The notes under the pieces: model-generated
What the model saw: the letters and a program-made list of their open reading frames with translations, nothing else
Database searches by the model: none
Told to the model about the DNA's origin: nothing
Shown here: positions 51,225 through 61,540 of the stretch, one piece after another
How the letters are laid out: each line of letters opens with the position of its first letter
How positions within the stretch are numbered: position 1 is the stretch's first letter
Assembly (NCBI RefSeq): GCF_000429945.1
Contig: NZ_AUCV01000008.1
Coordinates: 62,001-126,000, forward strand
DNA from: Desulfogranum japonicum DSM 18378
GTDB taxonomy: Bacteria; Desulfobacterota; Desulfobulbia; Desulfobulbales; Desulfobulbaceae
Direction of reading: 5' to 3'
DNA length: 64,000 bases
Position numbers and translations under genes: made by a program

Positions 51225-51292
51225 ATTTTGCAATTTTCTGACAGTGGAGTAACAGAGAAAAACTTCTAGGACAAACCTGCACGGCAAAGCCG

Positions 51293-52981
51293 TCATCCCT
51301 TTCCAGCCAGTTTGGCCCATGAATCTCTTAATGTCACAATACGGTTAAAAACAAGTTTTTCAGAATTATTGTCTTTGCTGTCAAGACAAAAATAACCTTG
51401 CCGCTCAAATTGATACCTGTCATCCGGGTTGGCATTGAGTAGGCTCGGCTCCACCTTGCATCCTGACAATACCTGCAGGGATTCGGGGTTTAAAAAATCT
51501 TTGAAATTTTTTTCTTTGTCCGCGTCGGGGTACTCTACACTGAAAAGTCTGTCATAGAGTCGGATTTCAGCCGTAACGGCTTCTGCCGCGCTCAACCAGT
51601 GAATGGTACCTTTCACTTTACGTCCATCCGGTGCGTTGCCCCCCCGGCTTTCAGGATCGTAAGTGCAGTGGAGTTCGACTACTTCCCCCTCGCTGTTTTT
51701 AATAGCTTTGTTACAGGTGACAAGATAGGCATACCGTAACCGTACCTCCCGTCCTTCTGTGAAGCGGAAGAATTTCTTTGGTGCGTTTTCCATATAATCT
51801 GATCGTTCTATGAACAATTCCCTGGAAAAAGGAACCAGGCGGGTGCCCATATCAGCATTCTGGGGATGATTTTGAGCCTCCAGCATTTCAGATTCGTTTT
51901 CAGGGTAGTTGGTAATGATCACTTTTATGGGGTCTAGTATACCAAATACGCGAGGTGCTGTGACATTGAGATCATCGCGTATGGAGTTTTCAAGAACCCC
52001 CATGTCGATCCATGATTCTTTTTTGCCAATACCTACACCTTCACAGAAGCTTCTGATGGATTTTGGAGTATACCCCCTTCTGCGAAGGCCGGAAATTGTA
52101 AGCATGCGAGGGTCATCCCAGCCTGATACGTGACCTTCGTTGACGAGTTGAAGCAGCTTCCTCTTGCTTGTAACTGTAAAGTTGATATTCAGACGGGCAA
52201 ATTCAATCTGCCTGGGGTGACATGGAGTGGCCAGAGTATCCAGTACCCAGTCGTAAAGAGGGCGGTTATTTTCAAATTCCAGGGTGCACAGAGAGTGGGT
52301 AATACCCTCAAGCATATCCGAAAGGCAGTGGGTGAAATCATACATGGGGTAAATACACCAGGTATCACCTGTGCGGTGATGGTGTGTCTTCATGATGCGA
52401 TACAGAACCGGATCCCGCAATAGTATGTTGGGTGAGTTCATGTCTATTTTAGCACGCAGCGCACAACTCCCTTCTTCCAGCTCGCCTGCCTTCATCTGGG
52501 AGAAGAGTTCCAGGTTTTCTTCCACAGATCTGTTGCGATAAGGGCTGTCTTTACCGGTTTCTGTCAATGTCCCCCTGTATTCACGCATTTGTTCGCTGGA
52601 GAGATGACAGACATAGGCTTTACCCATTTTAATAAGTTCCACTGCAAAATCATGCAACTTGTCAAAGTAATCTGAAGCATAATACAGGTGCTCGCCCCAA
52701 TCGTAGCCGAGCCAGTGGACATCATTTTTTATTGCTTCTACATATTCAGATGATTCCTTGCCTGGATTGGTATCATCAAAACGAAGATGACAACATGCGT
52801 TGTTTTCCCGGGCCACCCCAAAGTTCAGGCATATTGATTTGGCATGGCCAATATGGAGGAATCCATTGGGTTCCGGCGGAAAACGTGTAACTATGGTATC
52901 ATGCTTACCCGATGAGAGATCATCTGCGATAATCTGGCGAATGAAATCCAGCGGGCGTTTGGTTTTGTTCTCTTCATTCAT
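51293..52981 (-). CDS. glnS: glutaminyl-tRNA synthetase
   Basis: Charges tRNA-Gln directly. 562 residues from ATG 52981 (GGTGG upstream; ATG 52996 is an alternative). Class I motifs [15 protein letters not shown] and VTSKRKL in place of the KMSKS loop (E. coli GlnRS has VMSKRKL). The GlnRS-specific TRFPPEPNG and DDTNPGKE are present. Presence of GlnRS means the organism does not need GatCAB for glutamine. A tRNA-Gln(TTG) gene lies at 56.5 kb. The gene follows gltX by 17 bp. Confidence 0.96.
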   Translation of the reverse strand: MNEENKTKRPLDFIRQIIADDLSSGKHDTIVTRFPPEPNGFLHIGHAKSICLNFGVARENNACCHLRFDDTNPGKESSEYVEAIKNDVHWLGYDWGEHLYYASDYFDKLHDFAVELIKMGKAYVCHLSSEQMREYRGTLTETGKDSPYRNRSVEENLELFSQMKAGELEEGSCALRAKIDMNSPNILLRDPVLYRIMKTHHHRTGDTWCIYPMYDFTHCLSDMLEGITHSLCTLEFENNRPLYDWVLDTLATPCHPRQIEFARLNINFTVTSKRKLLQLVNEGHVSGWDDPRMLTISGLRRRGYTPKSIRSFCEGVGIGKKESWIDMGVLENSIRDDLNVTAPRVFGILDPIKVIITNYPENESEMLEAQNHPQNADMGTRLVPFSRELFIERSDYMENAPKKFFRFTEGREVRLRYAYLVTCNKAIKNSEGEVVELHCTYDPESRGGNAPDGRKVKGTIHWLSAAEAVTAEIRLYDRLFSVEYPDADKEKNFKDFLNPESLQVLSGCKVEPSLLNANPDDRYQFERQGYFCLDSKDNNSEKLVFNRIVTLRDSWAKLAGKG

Positions 52982-52998
52982 GGTATCCACCGGCACGT

Positions 52999-54483
52999 TT
53001 AATTATTAGGATAAAGGTGACTGATGTCTTCCATTCGTTTCACCACTGTCTCTTTTCCGAGTGTTTCGACAATATCGAACATTGAAGGACCGGCAAGCTG
53101 ACCTGTGAGCACCGTACGCATCCCGTTAATAAGGATGCCGGGTTTGATATCAAGTTCTGTAGCGAGTGATCGAGTGGCGGCTTCAGCTGTTTCCTTGTCA
53201 AATTCGTCCAGAGAGCGAAGCCTGTCAGCAAGCATGGGCATCCAGGTGACGAGATCTGGGTACTTGAGAATGTTTTTTTTCAGAGGTTTTTCTTCCACTG
53301 CGTATTCATCGGAAAAATAGGCTCGCCCTGTTGTCGTGAAATCTTCAAGCGTATGGAATCTTTCACGGATCATGTCCAGAGTTTGCAGGAACCATTGTTT
53401 GTTTTCAGCAAAATACTCCTCTTTCCACAAGCCTTCAGCCTCCAGGCGCTTGGCGACCATAGCCGCCAATTCTTCAATGTCCATGGTTCGCAGGTAGACT
53501 TCATTAATGGAAATCAGCTTGGGGTCGGTGAAAAATTTTGGATCACCTGGACGGAAGTTGAATACAGAGTTGACCTTACTGATTCTGTTAAGGGTAAAAG
53601 TTTCAATAAGTTCTTCTCTTGAAAATATTTCCTGATCAGTTCCGGGATTCCAGCCAAGAAGACAGAGAAAATTGCAGAGTGCCCAGGGGATAAAGCCCTT
53701 ATCTTCGTAAAATTGGACAGCAACGACTTCCCCATGACTGCGTTTTGAGATTTTACGCTTCTGAAGGTCCAATGTAAGTGGCATGTGGGCAAAAACAGGA
53801 AGTGGCGAGCCCAGAGCTTCATAAAGCAATACCTGTCTGGTGGTATTTGTCATGTGATCCTGTCCTCTGATCACATGGGAAATACGATCGCGGATATCAT
53901 CAACGACATTACAGAGGAGGTAGAGGGGCTTTCCATTGGAGCGGACAATGACGAAGTCTTCCATTTCGCTGTATTTCCGTTCAATTCTGCCTAGTACCTC
54001 GTCGTCGTAGAAGAGGGTCCCGGTACGTTCAGGCACCTTGAAGCGGATCACGTAGGGAAGTCCCTGGGCTTCCTTGGTGGCTACTTCTTCTGGAGAGAGA
54101 TGTCGACACGTGCCGTCATACCCGACCTGAAGCTTATTCGCCATGGCATGCTCACGTTTTTGATCCAGTTCTTCCTTGGTGCAGAAACATTTGTAGGCAT
54201 GACCTTCTGTCAGTAATTGTTGGGCAGCCTTAACGTGATCCTCTTCGAATTCGGTTTGAAAATATGGTCCTTCATCCCAGTCCAGGTCCAGCCACTTCAG
54301 ACCATCAATAATACCGGCGATGGATTCCTGGGTGGAACGTTCGGTGTCTGTATCCTCGATACGCAAAATTAGCTTGCCATTGTGTTTTTTTGCAAAAAGC
54401 CAGTTGACAAGAGCTGTACGTGCACCGCCTATGTGCAAATATCCTGTAGGGCTGGGGGGGAAACGAACTCGAACGTCTACCAT
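52999..54483 (-). CDS. gltX: glutamyl-tRNA synthetase
   Basis: 494 residues, discriminating-type GluRS. HIGH motif as [23 protein letters not shown], then [18 protein letters not shown], and the KMSKS loop as KISKRSHG. The C-terminal anticodon-binding domain is complete. ATG 54483 is the family's start. Forms an operon gltX-glnS, two closely related synthetases in tandem, which is not common outside a few lineages. Confidence 0.97.
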   Translation of the reverse strand: MVDVRVRFPPSPTGYLHIGGARTALVNWLFAKKHNGKLILRIEDTDTERSTQESIAGIIDGLKWLDLDWDEGPYFQTEFEEDHVKAAQQLLTEGHAYKCFCTKEELDQKREHAMANKLQVGYDGTCRHLSPEEVATKEAQGLPYVIRFKVPERTGTLFYDDEVLGRIERKYSEMEDFVIVRSNGKPLYLLCNVVDDIRDRISHVIRGQDHMTNTTRQVLLYEALGSPLPVFAHMPLTLDLQKRKISKRSHGEVVAVQFYEDKGFIPWALCNFLCLLGWNPGTDQEIFSREELIETFTLNRISKVNSVFNFRPGDPKFFTDPKLISINEVYLRTMDIEELAAMVAKRLEAEGLWKEEYFAENKQWFLQTLDMIRERFHTLEDFTTTGRAYFSDEYAVEEKPLKKNILKYPDLVTWMPMLADRLRSLDEFDKETAEAATRSLATELDIKPGILINGMRTVLTGQLAGPSMFDIVETLGKETVVKRMEDISHLYPNN

Positions 54484-55239
54484 GGGAATTCCTCAATATG
54501 TAGTGTGTGGATGGCAGAAAGTACAATATGACTTCTGGAATCAAATATATACGGTTTTATGAATTGATTGAAGATGTTGTTTGTTGAAAAAAGCAAAAAT
54601 TATATTCCTGAGTAGTTAATTTAATAGGATTGTTATCATCCGGAGTTTCCTAATATATACACAGTGAAACTGGATAAGTTGCTGTGCCAACGTGAAAATT
54701 CTGTTGCCTGCGGTAGGCGTCCTAGGTAATGTCAAAAAACGGTTACTGCCGCACAAGGAAATCTCACAATCTGTTATCTCGAGCAAGGTCACAACGGTTA
54801 TGTGTCGGGTGTACCTCTGTGCGATAAAAAAATCTCCGGGCAAAATGAAATAAACGTGATACCTTTTCTCCATAAGAAAAAAATATTCAGTTATTGATGT
54901 CGGGAAAAACAGTGGTTATAGCCTGAAGATGAGATATCTTCAAGGTTTTGATTCTTGCAGAAACCAGGAAATAATCTTTTGTGGGTGGGGATAAAAGAGT
55001 TGTGTGGCAAGGGTGTTCTCGTTATAGTTATTAGCTTTTGCCGTTGAATTTGAGATATGCGTGCTTTTATAATTTCATCTGTGGGCTATGGTCATATTTT
55101 CAACGAGATATAGGGCGTTTTCTCTGTAACCGGTACCATGGGGCCAGAAGAAGAGTACAAAGTTATACGTATTGCTCTGCCCCTGTGAATAAGTTGGAAC
55201 GATTTAATCTGTATATATAGAAAATGAGAGAAAGTAACA
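54484..55239. other. gene-free interval between gltX and the DUF1844 gene
   Basis: 756 bp divergent spacer holding the promoters of both units. No gene, tRNA or known RNA is recognised. A minus-strand frame at 54616-54873 has no Shine-Dalgarno and is not called. Confidence 0.4.
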
Positions 55240-55557
55240 ATGGAGAATCAGACAGGTTGTGGTGAATGTCCCGAGGGAATGGTGAAGGATGAATATGGGC
55301 AATGTGTCATGCCCTGTGTAACTTTTGCATCTTTTGTGCTCTCCTTGAACACGTCAGCTCTTTTTCATATGGGGGAATTGCCTCACCCGGAGAGTGGGCA
55401 GCGAGTTATTGATCGCGCCTTGGCAAAACATACCATTGATACTCTGTCCATGCTTGAAGAGAAAACCAAAGGTAACTTGGAAAGCGATGAGAAAGAACTG
55501 CTCAGCCGGATTGTATATGAGTTGAAGATGAAGTTCGTCAAAATAGAAAAAGGCTAG
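55240..55557 (+). CDS. DUF1844 domain protein
   Basis: 105 residues. An N-terminal Cys motif (CGECPEGMVKDEYGQC) is followed by the DUF1844 core: VTFASFVLSLNTSALFHMGELPHPESG, then DTLSMLEEKTKGNL and LLSRIVYELKMKFV, a helical domain found mostly in Desulfobacterota and relatives. Function unknown. It is six bases before ispE and probably cotranscribed, a pairing that suggests only housekeeping transcription. Confidence 0.9.
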   Translation: MENQTGCGECPEGMVKDEYGQCVMPCVTFASFVLSLNTSALFHMGELPHPESGQRVIDRALAKHTIDTLSMLEEKTKGNLESDEKELLSRIVYELKMKFVKIEKG

Positions 55558-55563
55558 ATTTGT

Positions 55564-56472
55564 TTGGAAAAAAGTAAATCTATCACCATCAACGCGCCAG
55601 CAAAGGTCAACCTCTATTTGAAAATAACAGGTAAGCGTTCCGATGGCTATCACACCCTGGAAACGGTCATGCAGAAGATTAATCTGTATGATACAGTTGA
55701 GCTGACATTGACCGAACATCAGGGGATCAGCTTAACATGTCCTGATAGTTCCCTCCCGGAAGATCAGTCGAACTTGGCGTATCGAGCTGCAGAAAAATTC
55801 TATTCCGTGTTGATAGCCAGGGGAGTGTCCGTCTACGGGGTTGGCATAACGTTACAAAAAGGGATTCCGATAGCAGCTGGCCTCGGTGGCGGAAGCAGTG
55901 ATGCCGCTGCTGTATTATCAGGGCTTAATGCGTTGTATGGTAGTCCTCTGGGAGTCCGTGAAATGGCTGAAGTCGGAGTTTCCCTTGGTGCTGATGTCCC
56001 TTTTTTCCTGCAGTCTGGATCTATTTGTATTGCAACAGGAATTGGTGAAATATTGAAACCTGTATGTTCCGACGCATCTTACTGGTTTGTCGTTGTCAAT
56101 CCTGGTTTTTCCGTTTCGACAAAATGGGTGTATGAAAATTTTGTATTGACAGAGGATGAAAAAAAGATTAACCTAGATCGTTCACGTATCAAGAAATGGT
56201 GGCGGTCCTGTGGGCAAGGAAGTAGTTGTCCTTTTCCCATGGATTGTCTCTATAACGATTTGGAACAGGTTACGGCTGCTCGCTACGGGCAAATTAAACA
56301 GATAAAGCATTCATTGATACAGTGTGGAGCTGCTCATGCGCTCATGTCGGGTTCAGGTCCTACGGTATTTGGTGTATTTGCAAGCGAGCATCAGGCTGCA
56401 CATTGCGTGCAGCGTATTAAAGGGAGCGAAAGTTTTGTGAGTCTGGCTCAGGTCGTTGGTGGCCAAGGCTAG
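55564..56472 (+). CDS. ispE: 4-diphosphocytidyl-2-C-methyl-D-erythritol kinase
   Basis: GHMP kinase of the non-mevalonate isoprenoid pathway. 302 residues. TTG at 55564 with AAGG upstream; APAKVNLYLKITGKRSDGYH opens the fold, the ATP-binding loop is PIAAGLGGGSSDAAA, and the third motif is HALMSGSGPTVFG. Ends 22 bp before tRNA-Gln, followed by prs; ispE-prs-rplY-pth is a familiar order. Confidence 0.96.
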   Translation: MEKSKSITINAPAKVNLYLKITGKRSDGYHTLETVMQKINLYDTVELTLTEHQGISLTCPDSSLPEDQSNLAYRAAEKFYSVLIARGVSVYGVGITLQKGIPIAAGLGGGSSDAAAVLSGLNALYGSPLGVREMAEVGVSLGADVPFFLQSGSICIATGIGEILKPVCSDASYWFVVVNPGFSVSTKWVYENFVLTEDEKKINLDRSRIKKWWRSCGQGSSCPFPMDCLYNDLEQVTAARYGQIKQIKHSLIQCGAAHALMSGSGPTVFGVFASEHQAAHCVQRIKGSESFVSLAQVVGGQG

Positions 56473-56494
56473 GAAGTGCAAAATGAAGATAAGC

Positions 56495-56569
56495 TGGGGC
56501 GTCGTCAAGCGGTAAGACACAAGGTTTTGATCCTTGCATTCGGGGGTTCGAATCCCTCCGCCCCAGCCA
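56495..56569 (+). tRNA. tRNA-Gln (anticodon TTG)
   Basis: 75 bases. Acceptor stem TGGGGCG/CGCCCCA closes exactly; D-arm GTC...AAGCGGTAAGAC; anticodon stem CAAGG/CCTTG with loop TTTTGAT, so anticodon TTG (Gln, codon CAA and by wobble CAG); T-arm GGGGGTTCGAATCCCTC; G73 and an encoded CCA at 56567-56569. Substrate for the glnS product. Confidence 0.98.
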
Positions 56570-56658
56570 TTTGTTGTCCCCTGTGGTATGTTAGTCTCTC
56601 GTCAATCCTGCCTGCAGTAGCAACCGATATGTGAATAAGAGATGCACGGGGATGCGTT

Positions 56659-57597
56659 ATGCCCAAAGTGATGAAAGTTTTTACAGGTAATGCCAATCCG
56701 CAGATAGCCAAAGAAATTTGTGATTACCTGGGGGTGCCCCTGGGGGCTGCCGAAGTGAAGCAATTCTCTGATGGAGAAATATCCGTCGATATCGGGGAAA
56801 ATGTTCGAGGAGCTGACGTGTTTGTGATACAGCCGACATGTCCTCCCGTAAACGACAACCTTATGGAATTGCTTATAATGGTTGATGCGCTGAGAAGGGC
56901 GTCAGCTCGCAGGATCACTGCTGTAATGCCTTATTATGGGTATGCGCGTCAAGATCGAAAGGTCCGCCCACGTGTTCCCATTACAGCCAAGGCAGTAGCA
57001 GAAATGCTGATGGTCGTTGGAACTCGACGTGTACTGAGTATGGATCTGCACGCCGGGCAGATACAGGGCTTTTTTAATATCCCGGTCGATCATCTGTATG
57101 CAGCTCCAATTCTGCTGGAGTTTATCAGGAATAATTTCAATGATGTTATTCTGGTGTCTCCAGATGCAGGCGGAGTTGAACGGACCCGCGCATTCGCAAA
57201 AAGGCTCAATGCAGGTCTCGCCATTGTAGATAAACGGAGAGATCAGGCAAATGAGTGCGAAGCGGAAAATGTTATCGGTGATGTCAGAGGAAAGACTGCC
57301 ATCCTACTTGATGATATGGTCGACACCGCCGGTACTCTCTGCAACGGAGCAGAAATACTGATGCAGAAGGGAGCCCGCGAAGTACATGCCTGTTGTTCCC
57401 ACGCCGTGCTTTCTGGTCCTGCTATTGAACGTTTGAACAAATCAGTAATCAAATCGTTGTTGGTAACCAACTCGATCCCCTTAAGGGAAGAGGCAAAGCA
57501 GTGTGAAAAGATAACCGTGCTGTCGGTTGGGAAATTGCTTGGAGAGGCAATTAAAAGAATCCATAACGAAGACTCCGTCAGCTATCTTTTTGTGTAA
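56659..57597 (+). CDS. prs: ribose-phosphate pyrophosphokinase
   Basis: Makes PRPP from ribose 5-phosphate and ATP. 312 residues, class I PRPP synthetase: [30 protein letters not shown], the flexible loop [14 protein letters not shown]-binding [14 protein letters not shown] and TNSIPL near the end. Complete. Confidence 0.97.
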   Translation: MPKVMKVFTGNANPQIAKEICDYLGVPLGAAEVKQFSDGEISVDIGENVRGADVFVIQPTCPPVNDNLMELLIMVDALRRASARRITAVMPYYGYARQDRKVRPRVPITAKAVAEMLMVVGTRRVLSMDLHAGQIQGFFNIPVDHLYAAPILLEFIRNNFNDVILVSPDAGGVERTRAFAKRLNAGLAIVDKRRDQANECEAENVIGDVRGKTAILLDDMVDTAGTLCNGAEILMQKGAREVHACCSHAVLSGPAIERLNKSVIKSLLVTNSIPLREEAKQCEKITVLSVGKLLGEAIKRIHNEDSVSYLFV

Positions 57598-57643
57598 CAC
57601 AAATACAGTATTTATTCGTAACCCGGAATAGGGGAGGCTTTTT

Positions 57644-58201
57644 ATGTTACAAGTCGATTTGGCGTCCAAAGTGCGCACCGTATTCGGTAAAGGGCCGATG
57701 CGCCAGATGAGGATGCAGAAAGTTACGCCGGCAGTGGTTTATAGCGGTGGTGATGAGGCTGTAGCCTTGCAGTTTGATGCAGGACAGCTCTATAAAAAAA
57801 TGCTTTATATTCACGGTCGCAATGCTGTTGTCACTTTACAGGTTGAAGGTGACAAAAAAGAAAAGCGCCACGCAGTCGTACAGGAAATCCAAAAGGATCC
57901 TGTCACCGGCAGTTTGATTCACGTGGATTTTCGTGAGATCGATCTGGAAAAAGAACTCGAATTTGTAGTACCTCTTGAGTATACAGGCACTGCCAAAGGT
58001 GTTGATTTAGGTGGTGAGCTTGTCGTGAATCGTACAAGTGTAAAGCTGCGAGGTTGCCCTTTGGATATACCTGATAGTATTTCAACGGATATAACCAGCT
58101 TGGAGCAGGGCGGTGCTGGCCTTAAGTACAGCGATCTCGAATTGCCTGAAAAGGTAACCATGCTTGACAAGCCAGAGGTAACCTGCGTTTTTGTTCAGTG
58201 A
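57644..58201 (+). CDS. rplY: 50S ribosomal protein L25/general stress protein Ctc
   Basis: 185 residues: N-terminal 5S-rRNA-binding L25 domain (KVRTVFGKGPMRQMR, VVQEIQKDPVTGSLIHVDFREI) and the C-terminal TL5/Ctc beta domain (VPLEYTGTAKGV, LRGCPLDIPDSISTDIT). The long two-domain form. Its terminator overlaps the space before pth. Confidence 0.96.
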   Translation: MLQVDLASKVRTVFGKGPMRQMRMQKVTPAVVYSGGDEAVALQFDAGQLYKKMLYIHGRNAVVTLQVEGDKKEKRHAVVQEIQKDPVTGSLIHVDFREIDLEKELEFVVPLEYTGTAKGVDLGGELVVNRTSVKLRGCPLDIPDSISTDITSLEQGGAGLKYSDLELPEKVTMLDKPEVTCVFVQ

Positions 58202-58233
58202 GATTAAGCATTTTTAATGCGTATTTTTATGAA

Positions 58234-58265
58234 TGGGCCGGTTTAATAACCGGCTCATTTTTTTT
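58234..58265 (+). terminator. intrinsic terminator after rplY
   Basis: GGGCCGGTT and AACCGGCTC pair around TAAT, followed by ATTT and a run of Ts to 58265. It ends 12 bases before the pth ATG, so pth is either read through or uses a promoter in the terminator region. Confidence 0.9.
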
Positions 58266-58276
58266 ATAATGTATTC

Positions 58277-58870
58277 ATGGATTATCTGTTCGTCGGACTT
58301 GGCAATCCTGGTAGCCAGTATACGGCAACCCGTCACAATATCGGCTTTATGGCCATTGAATCACTTCTAGGCGTGTACAACTGTTCTGCTCCAAAACTGA
58401 AGATGCAGGGCCTGTTTACCCGGATAAAGCTTCCCCATTGCGGGCTGATTTTTTTACAGCCACAAACATATATGAATCGATCAGGTGAAGCTGTCGTCAG
58501 ATTTATGGAGTATTACCAGGTGGATCTTGATCATCTTGTCGTTTTACATGATGATATAGACCTTTCTTTTGGTCGAGTTAAAATTGTGGCAAACGGCGGT
58601 GCCGGTGGTCATAATGGTATTCGCTCGATTATCCAGCACGTAGGGGGAAAAACATTTTCCCGAATGAAGATCGGTGTAGGACGACCATCGTCAAAGGGGA
58701 ACCAGAAAGACATCCCTGTCGATAAATATGTCCTTTCACGTTTTACTGCCCAAGAGCAGGTATTGTTGGAAAAGATATATTGGCGAATCGGTGATGCCGT
58801 GGACATATTGCTAACACAAGGTGTTGCGGCCTGCATGAATGAAATAAACGGATTGCCCATAGTCGATTGA
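58277..58870 (+). CDS. pth: peptidyl-tRNA hydrolase
   Basis: Recycles peptidyl-tRNA released early from ribosomes. 197 residues with FVGLGNPGSQYTATRHNIGF (catalytic His20-type), LQPQTYMNRSGEAV, HDDIDLSFGRVKI and GGAGGHNGIRSI. Complete. The start follows the rplY terminator closely. Confidence 0.96.
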   Translation: MDYLFVGLGNPGSQYTATRHNIGFMAIESLLGVYNCSAPKLKMQGLFTRIKLPHCGLIFLQPQTYMNRSGEAVVRFMEYYQVDLDHLVVLHDDIDLSFGRVKIVANGGAGGHNGIRSIIQHVGGKTFSRMKIGVGRPSSKGNQKDIPVDKYVLSRFTAQEQVLLEKIYWRIGDAVDILLTQGVAACMNEINGLPIVD

Positions 58871-59047
58871 TAAGACTGGAAATTAACCGTTTGTGTGTTG
58901 CATATTCGTCAATATCAAACAAAACTTGCTGCTACTCTTTGCTATTCCGGAAAAATATGGTATTGTATGAATTCGTGAAAACCTTTTCGGGATTAAAATA
59001 TTGTACGTGCATTATGCAGAATTTTTAAATGTTTTCCGGAGGATCTC

Positions 59048-59527
59048 GTGTTTTCAGAAGGTGATATGGCTGTGTATCCTGCCCATGGTGTAGGACTCAT
59101 AGAAGCCATTGAAACACAAACCATTGGTGGCATTGATCAGAGTTTTTATGTAATGAAAATTCTGGACAATGACATGACTATAATGATTCCAACCGCCAAT
59201 AGCGAAAATGTTGGGCTTCGGGCTATTATTTCCAGTGACGAGGTGACAAGAGTTATTGATATTCTAAAGGAGCGTGATATCAAAATCAACGCTCAGACTT
59301 GGAATAGAAGATACCGCGATTACATGGAAAAAATTAAAACCGGATCCGTTTTTGAGGTGGCTGTTGTTCTCAGGGACCTGTTTTTGCTCAAAGAAGATAA
59401 AGAGCTTTCTTATGGGGAGCGGAAGATGCTTGATACAGCGAAAAGCCTTCTCGTTAAAGAACTTTCTTTAGCTCAAGAGCTAGAAGAGACATCTATTGAA
59501 CAGCAGATTGAGCAGTTGTTTTGCTGA
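59048..59527 (+). CDS. CarD/CdnL-family transcriptional regulator
   Basis: 159 residues; GTG start with GGAGG six bases before it. The N-terminal RNAP-interacting domain (MAVYPAHGVGLIEAIE, YVMKILDNDMTIMIPT) binds the RNA polymerase beta subunit, and the helical C-terminal domain (LSYGERKMLDTAKSLLVKEL) contacts upstream DNA. In this family it stabilises open complexes at rRNA and housekeeping promoters. Preceded by a 178-bp spacer after pth. Confidence 0.93.
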   Translation: MFSEGDMAVYPAHGVGLIEAIETQTIGGIDQSFYVMKILDNDMTIMIPTANSENVGLRAIISSDEVTRVIDILKERDIKINAQTWNRRYRDYMEKIKTGSVFEVAVVLRDLFLLKEDKELSYGERKMLDTAKSLLVKELSLAQELEETSIEQQIEQLFC

Positions 59528-59566
59528 TATATAAATATTGGTATAATTAGTATAAAGTTTTCTCAA

Positions 59567-60523
59567 GTGTTTTGTGAGGATGATACCGACCGCGTTTTGA
59601 CGCACAACGTGCAATCAAATGAAGCCAGACAACGTCTGGATCACTGCATTGTTCGTTTACATCCTGATCTTTCCAGATCGTATATCAACAGATTAATTGC
59701 AGCCAAGCACATTTTTGTTAACGGTCAGTCTGTAAAAGCTGGTCATAAACTCAGACCAGGCGATCAGATTACTGTACATTTCCCTCCTGTCGAGCCTAGC
59801 GAGTTGGAGCCTGAGGCCATTGATTTTGAGTCGATTTTTGAAGACGACCATCTTCTCATAATCAATAAACCTCCTGGATTAGTTGTACATCCCGCTGCTG
59901 GTCATAGGCATGGAACTCTGGTGAATGGCCTGCTGCACAGATTTGGCAACTTGCCAAGTCTGGAAAATTCCAGACCTGGGATAGTACACAGGCTGGATAA
60001 AGATACTTCTGGTATCATGCTTGTTGCCAAATCTGATACAGCTTTGAAAAATCTTGCTGATGCTTTCAGGAACCGAGCGGTGAGCAAAACCTATTATGCT
60101 TTGCTGGAGCATTGTCCCGTCAAGGATTCTGGGAGCATCGTTGCCCCCATAGGACGACATCCTGTTAACAGAAAAAAAATGGCCATTGTTGAGAGGGGGC
60201 GTCATGCTATTTCCCACTATGAGGTCATGGCTTCATATGTTAATGGTATGTGCCTGGTTAAAGTCCGTATTGAGACTGGCCGAACCCATCAGATCAGAGT
60301 ACATATGGCCTCCATTAATACTCCGATAGTTGGTGATCTACTGTATGGTGGTAAAAAGCACATTTTAGGTGGCCAACATGTTGAGCGACAGATGCTTCAT
60401 GCACACACACTCGTTTTTCCTCACCCGGTGAGTGGCAAAACGATGAACTATTTCGCTGAATTGTGGTCAGATTTTAGCCAATCCCTAGATTATCTTGATC
60501 AGCTGGACAGTTCTCATGGGTAG
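59567..60523 (+). CDS. rluD: 23S rRNA pseudouridine synthase, RluD family
   Basis: 318 residues; the start is GTG 59567 (MFCEDD). S4 RNA-binding domain (about 25-85: LHPDLSRSYINRLI, KAGHKLRPGD) and PseudoU_synth_2 domain with catalytic Asp in HRLDKDTSGIMLVAKSD, GRTHQIRVHM and FPHPVSGK. RluD makes pseudouridines 1911/1915/1917 in helix 69. The coaE ATG overlaps its end by eight bases. A TATAAT at 59542 lies 25 bp before the start but the -35 spacing is short. Confidence 0.92.
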   Translation: MFCEDDTDRVLTHNVQSNEARQRLDHCIVRLHPDLSRSYINRLIAAKHIFVNGQSVKAGHKLRPGDQITVHFPPVEPSELEPEAIDFESIFEDDHLLIINKPPGLVVHPAAGHRHGTLVNGLLHRFGNLPSLENSRPGIVHRLDKDTSGIMLVAKSDTALKNLADAFRNRAVSKTYYALLEHCPVKDSGSIVAPIGRHPVNRKKMAIVERGRHAISHYEVMASYVNGMCLVKVRIETGRTHQIRVHMASINTPIVGDLLYGGKKHILGGQHVERQMLHAHTLVFPHPVSGKTMNYFAELWSDFSQSLDYLDQLDSSHG

Positions 60524-61142
60524 GGTAATTTGCATTACAGGTGGTATTGGCAGTGGGAAAAGTTCTGTTGCCCGGCTCATGTCTGCTTATTGTAACGTGC
60601 CATGTATAGATATTGATGAGTGTTGTAAAGAGTTACTCTGTAAAGGGCACAGAGGATGGCATGCTCTCCAAAATACATATGGGAATGTCTATTTCAATGA
60701 ATCTGGGCATGTAGATCGCAAGCGGTTACGTGAAGCTCTTTTCTCCGATCCCGAACTGAGGGAGCAACTCGACAGCCTTCTTCATCCCATTGCGCGCAGA
60801 ACGTTGCTTGACGCAATCGAGCAATATGATGATCAGTTTTTACTTGTGGAAGTACCGCTTGTATATGAAGCTGGGTGGGACAAAGACTTTGACGCTATTG
60901 TTGTTGTTGCCGTAGATCGTGAAAAACAAATTCAACGCACAATCACCCGTGATGGAGTAGATGAGGAGCAGGCTCGCCAATCTGTCGATGCACAGATGGA
61001 ACTCGAGAAAAAGGTAAATTTGGCAGATTATATTGTTGACAATAACGGTGCATGGGCTGATACTAGAAATAAGGTGGTGGATCTCTGTCTTCTGTTGGAA
61101 CGAGAAATAGGGCTGTTCAAGAAAAAAAACTTGACAGTATGA
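60516..61142 (+). CDS. coaE: dephospho-CoA kinase
   Basis: Last step of CoA synthesis. 208 residues from ATG 60516, which overlaps rluD (ATGGGTAG). P-loop GGIGSGKSSVARL, DIDECCKELL, VEVPLVYEAGWDKDFDAIVVV and QRTITRDGVDEEQARQ are typical. Complete. A rho promoter candidate begins inside its last codons. Confidence 0.95.
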   Translation: MGRVICITGGIGSGKSSVARLMSAYCNVPCIDIDECCKELLCKGHRGWHALQNTYGNVYFNESGHVDRKRLREALFSDPELREQLDSLLHPIARRTLLDAIEQYDDQFLLVEVPLVYEAGWDKDFDAIVVVAVDREKQIQRTITRDGVDEEQARQSVDAQMELEKKVNLADYIVDNNGAWADTRNKVVDLCLLLEREIGLFKKKNLTV

Positions 61143-61540
61143 GCTTTACCAAATATTTAGCTGTATACACCTCAACAATTCTTCCAATGACTGTTGATTT
61201 CTTGTTCTGATATTTCATATAAAAAACAATAACGAATAGAAAGCCTAGAGAGGGTCAGGGAGGCACATCTTTAACCTCTGATCTGCTGTTCAGGCAATAT
61301 AACATACCATCAAAACGACCCTGCCATATTTTTTCAACTAGCTGTACGTATCCTCTTACAGGAACTTCGCGTCTCTCTACCAGTCGAAGGATTTCTAGGC
61401 AGTATATAGTGGCTATCCGGTTATGTATTCGTTCATTGTTGATAACAAAATATTCTGTAATAGCGCTGTTTATTCCCCTTGAGCTGCATGGGTGTCGCTC
61501 ATGGACGCTTTGAAAGACCATACGGAGGAAAGACCGGTCG
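61131..61540 (+). promoter_or_regulatory. candidate rho promoter and long leader
   Basis: TTGACA at 61131-61136, a 17-base spacer and a weak -10 (TATTTA at 61154) suggest a promoter at the end of coaE, giving rho a leader of about 370 nt. Rho genes are commonly autoregulated through a long leader, so a Rho-sensitive region here is plausible. No plus-strand gene is seen; a 23-codon frame starting at the coaE stop (ATGA, 61139) lacks a Shine-Dalgarno. Confidence 0.4.

Noticed and set aside
54616-54873. 85-codon minus-strand frame in the gltX upstream region
   Set aside because: No Shine-Dalgarno, no known motif, and it lies in the divergent promoter region.
58870-59047. A clear sigma-70 promoter before the CarD-like gene
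   Set aside because: Several partial -10/-35 candidates exist but none has acceptable spacing and both boxes.
61139-61211. 23-codon frame overlapping the coaE stop as a rho leader peptide
   Set aside because: ATGA overlap is suggestive, but there is no ribosome binding site and no similarity to known rho leader peptides.
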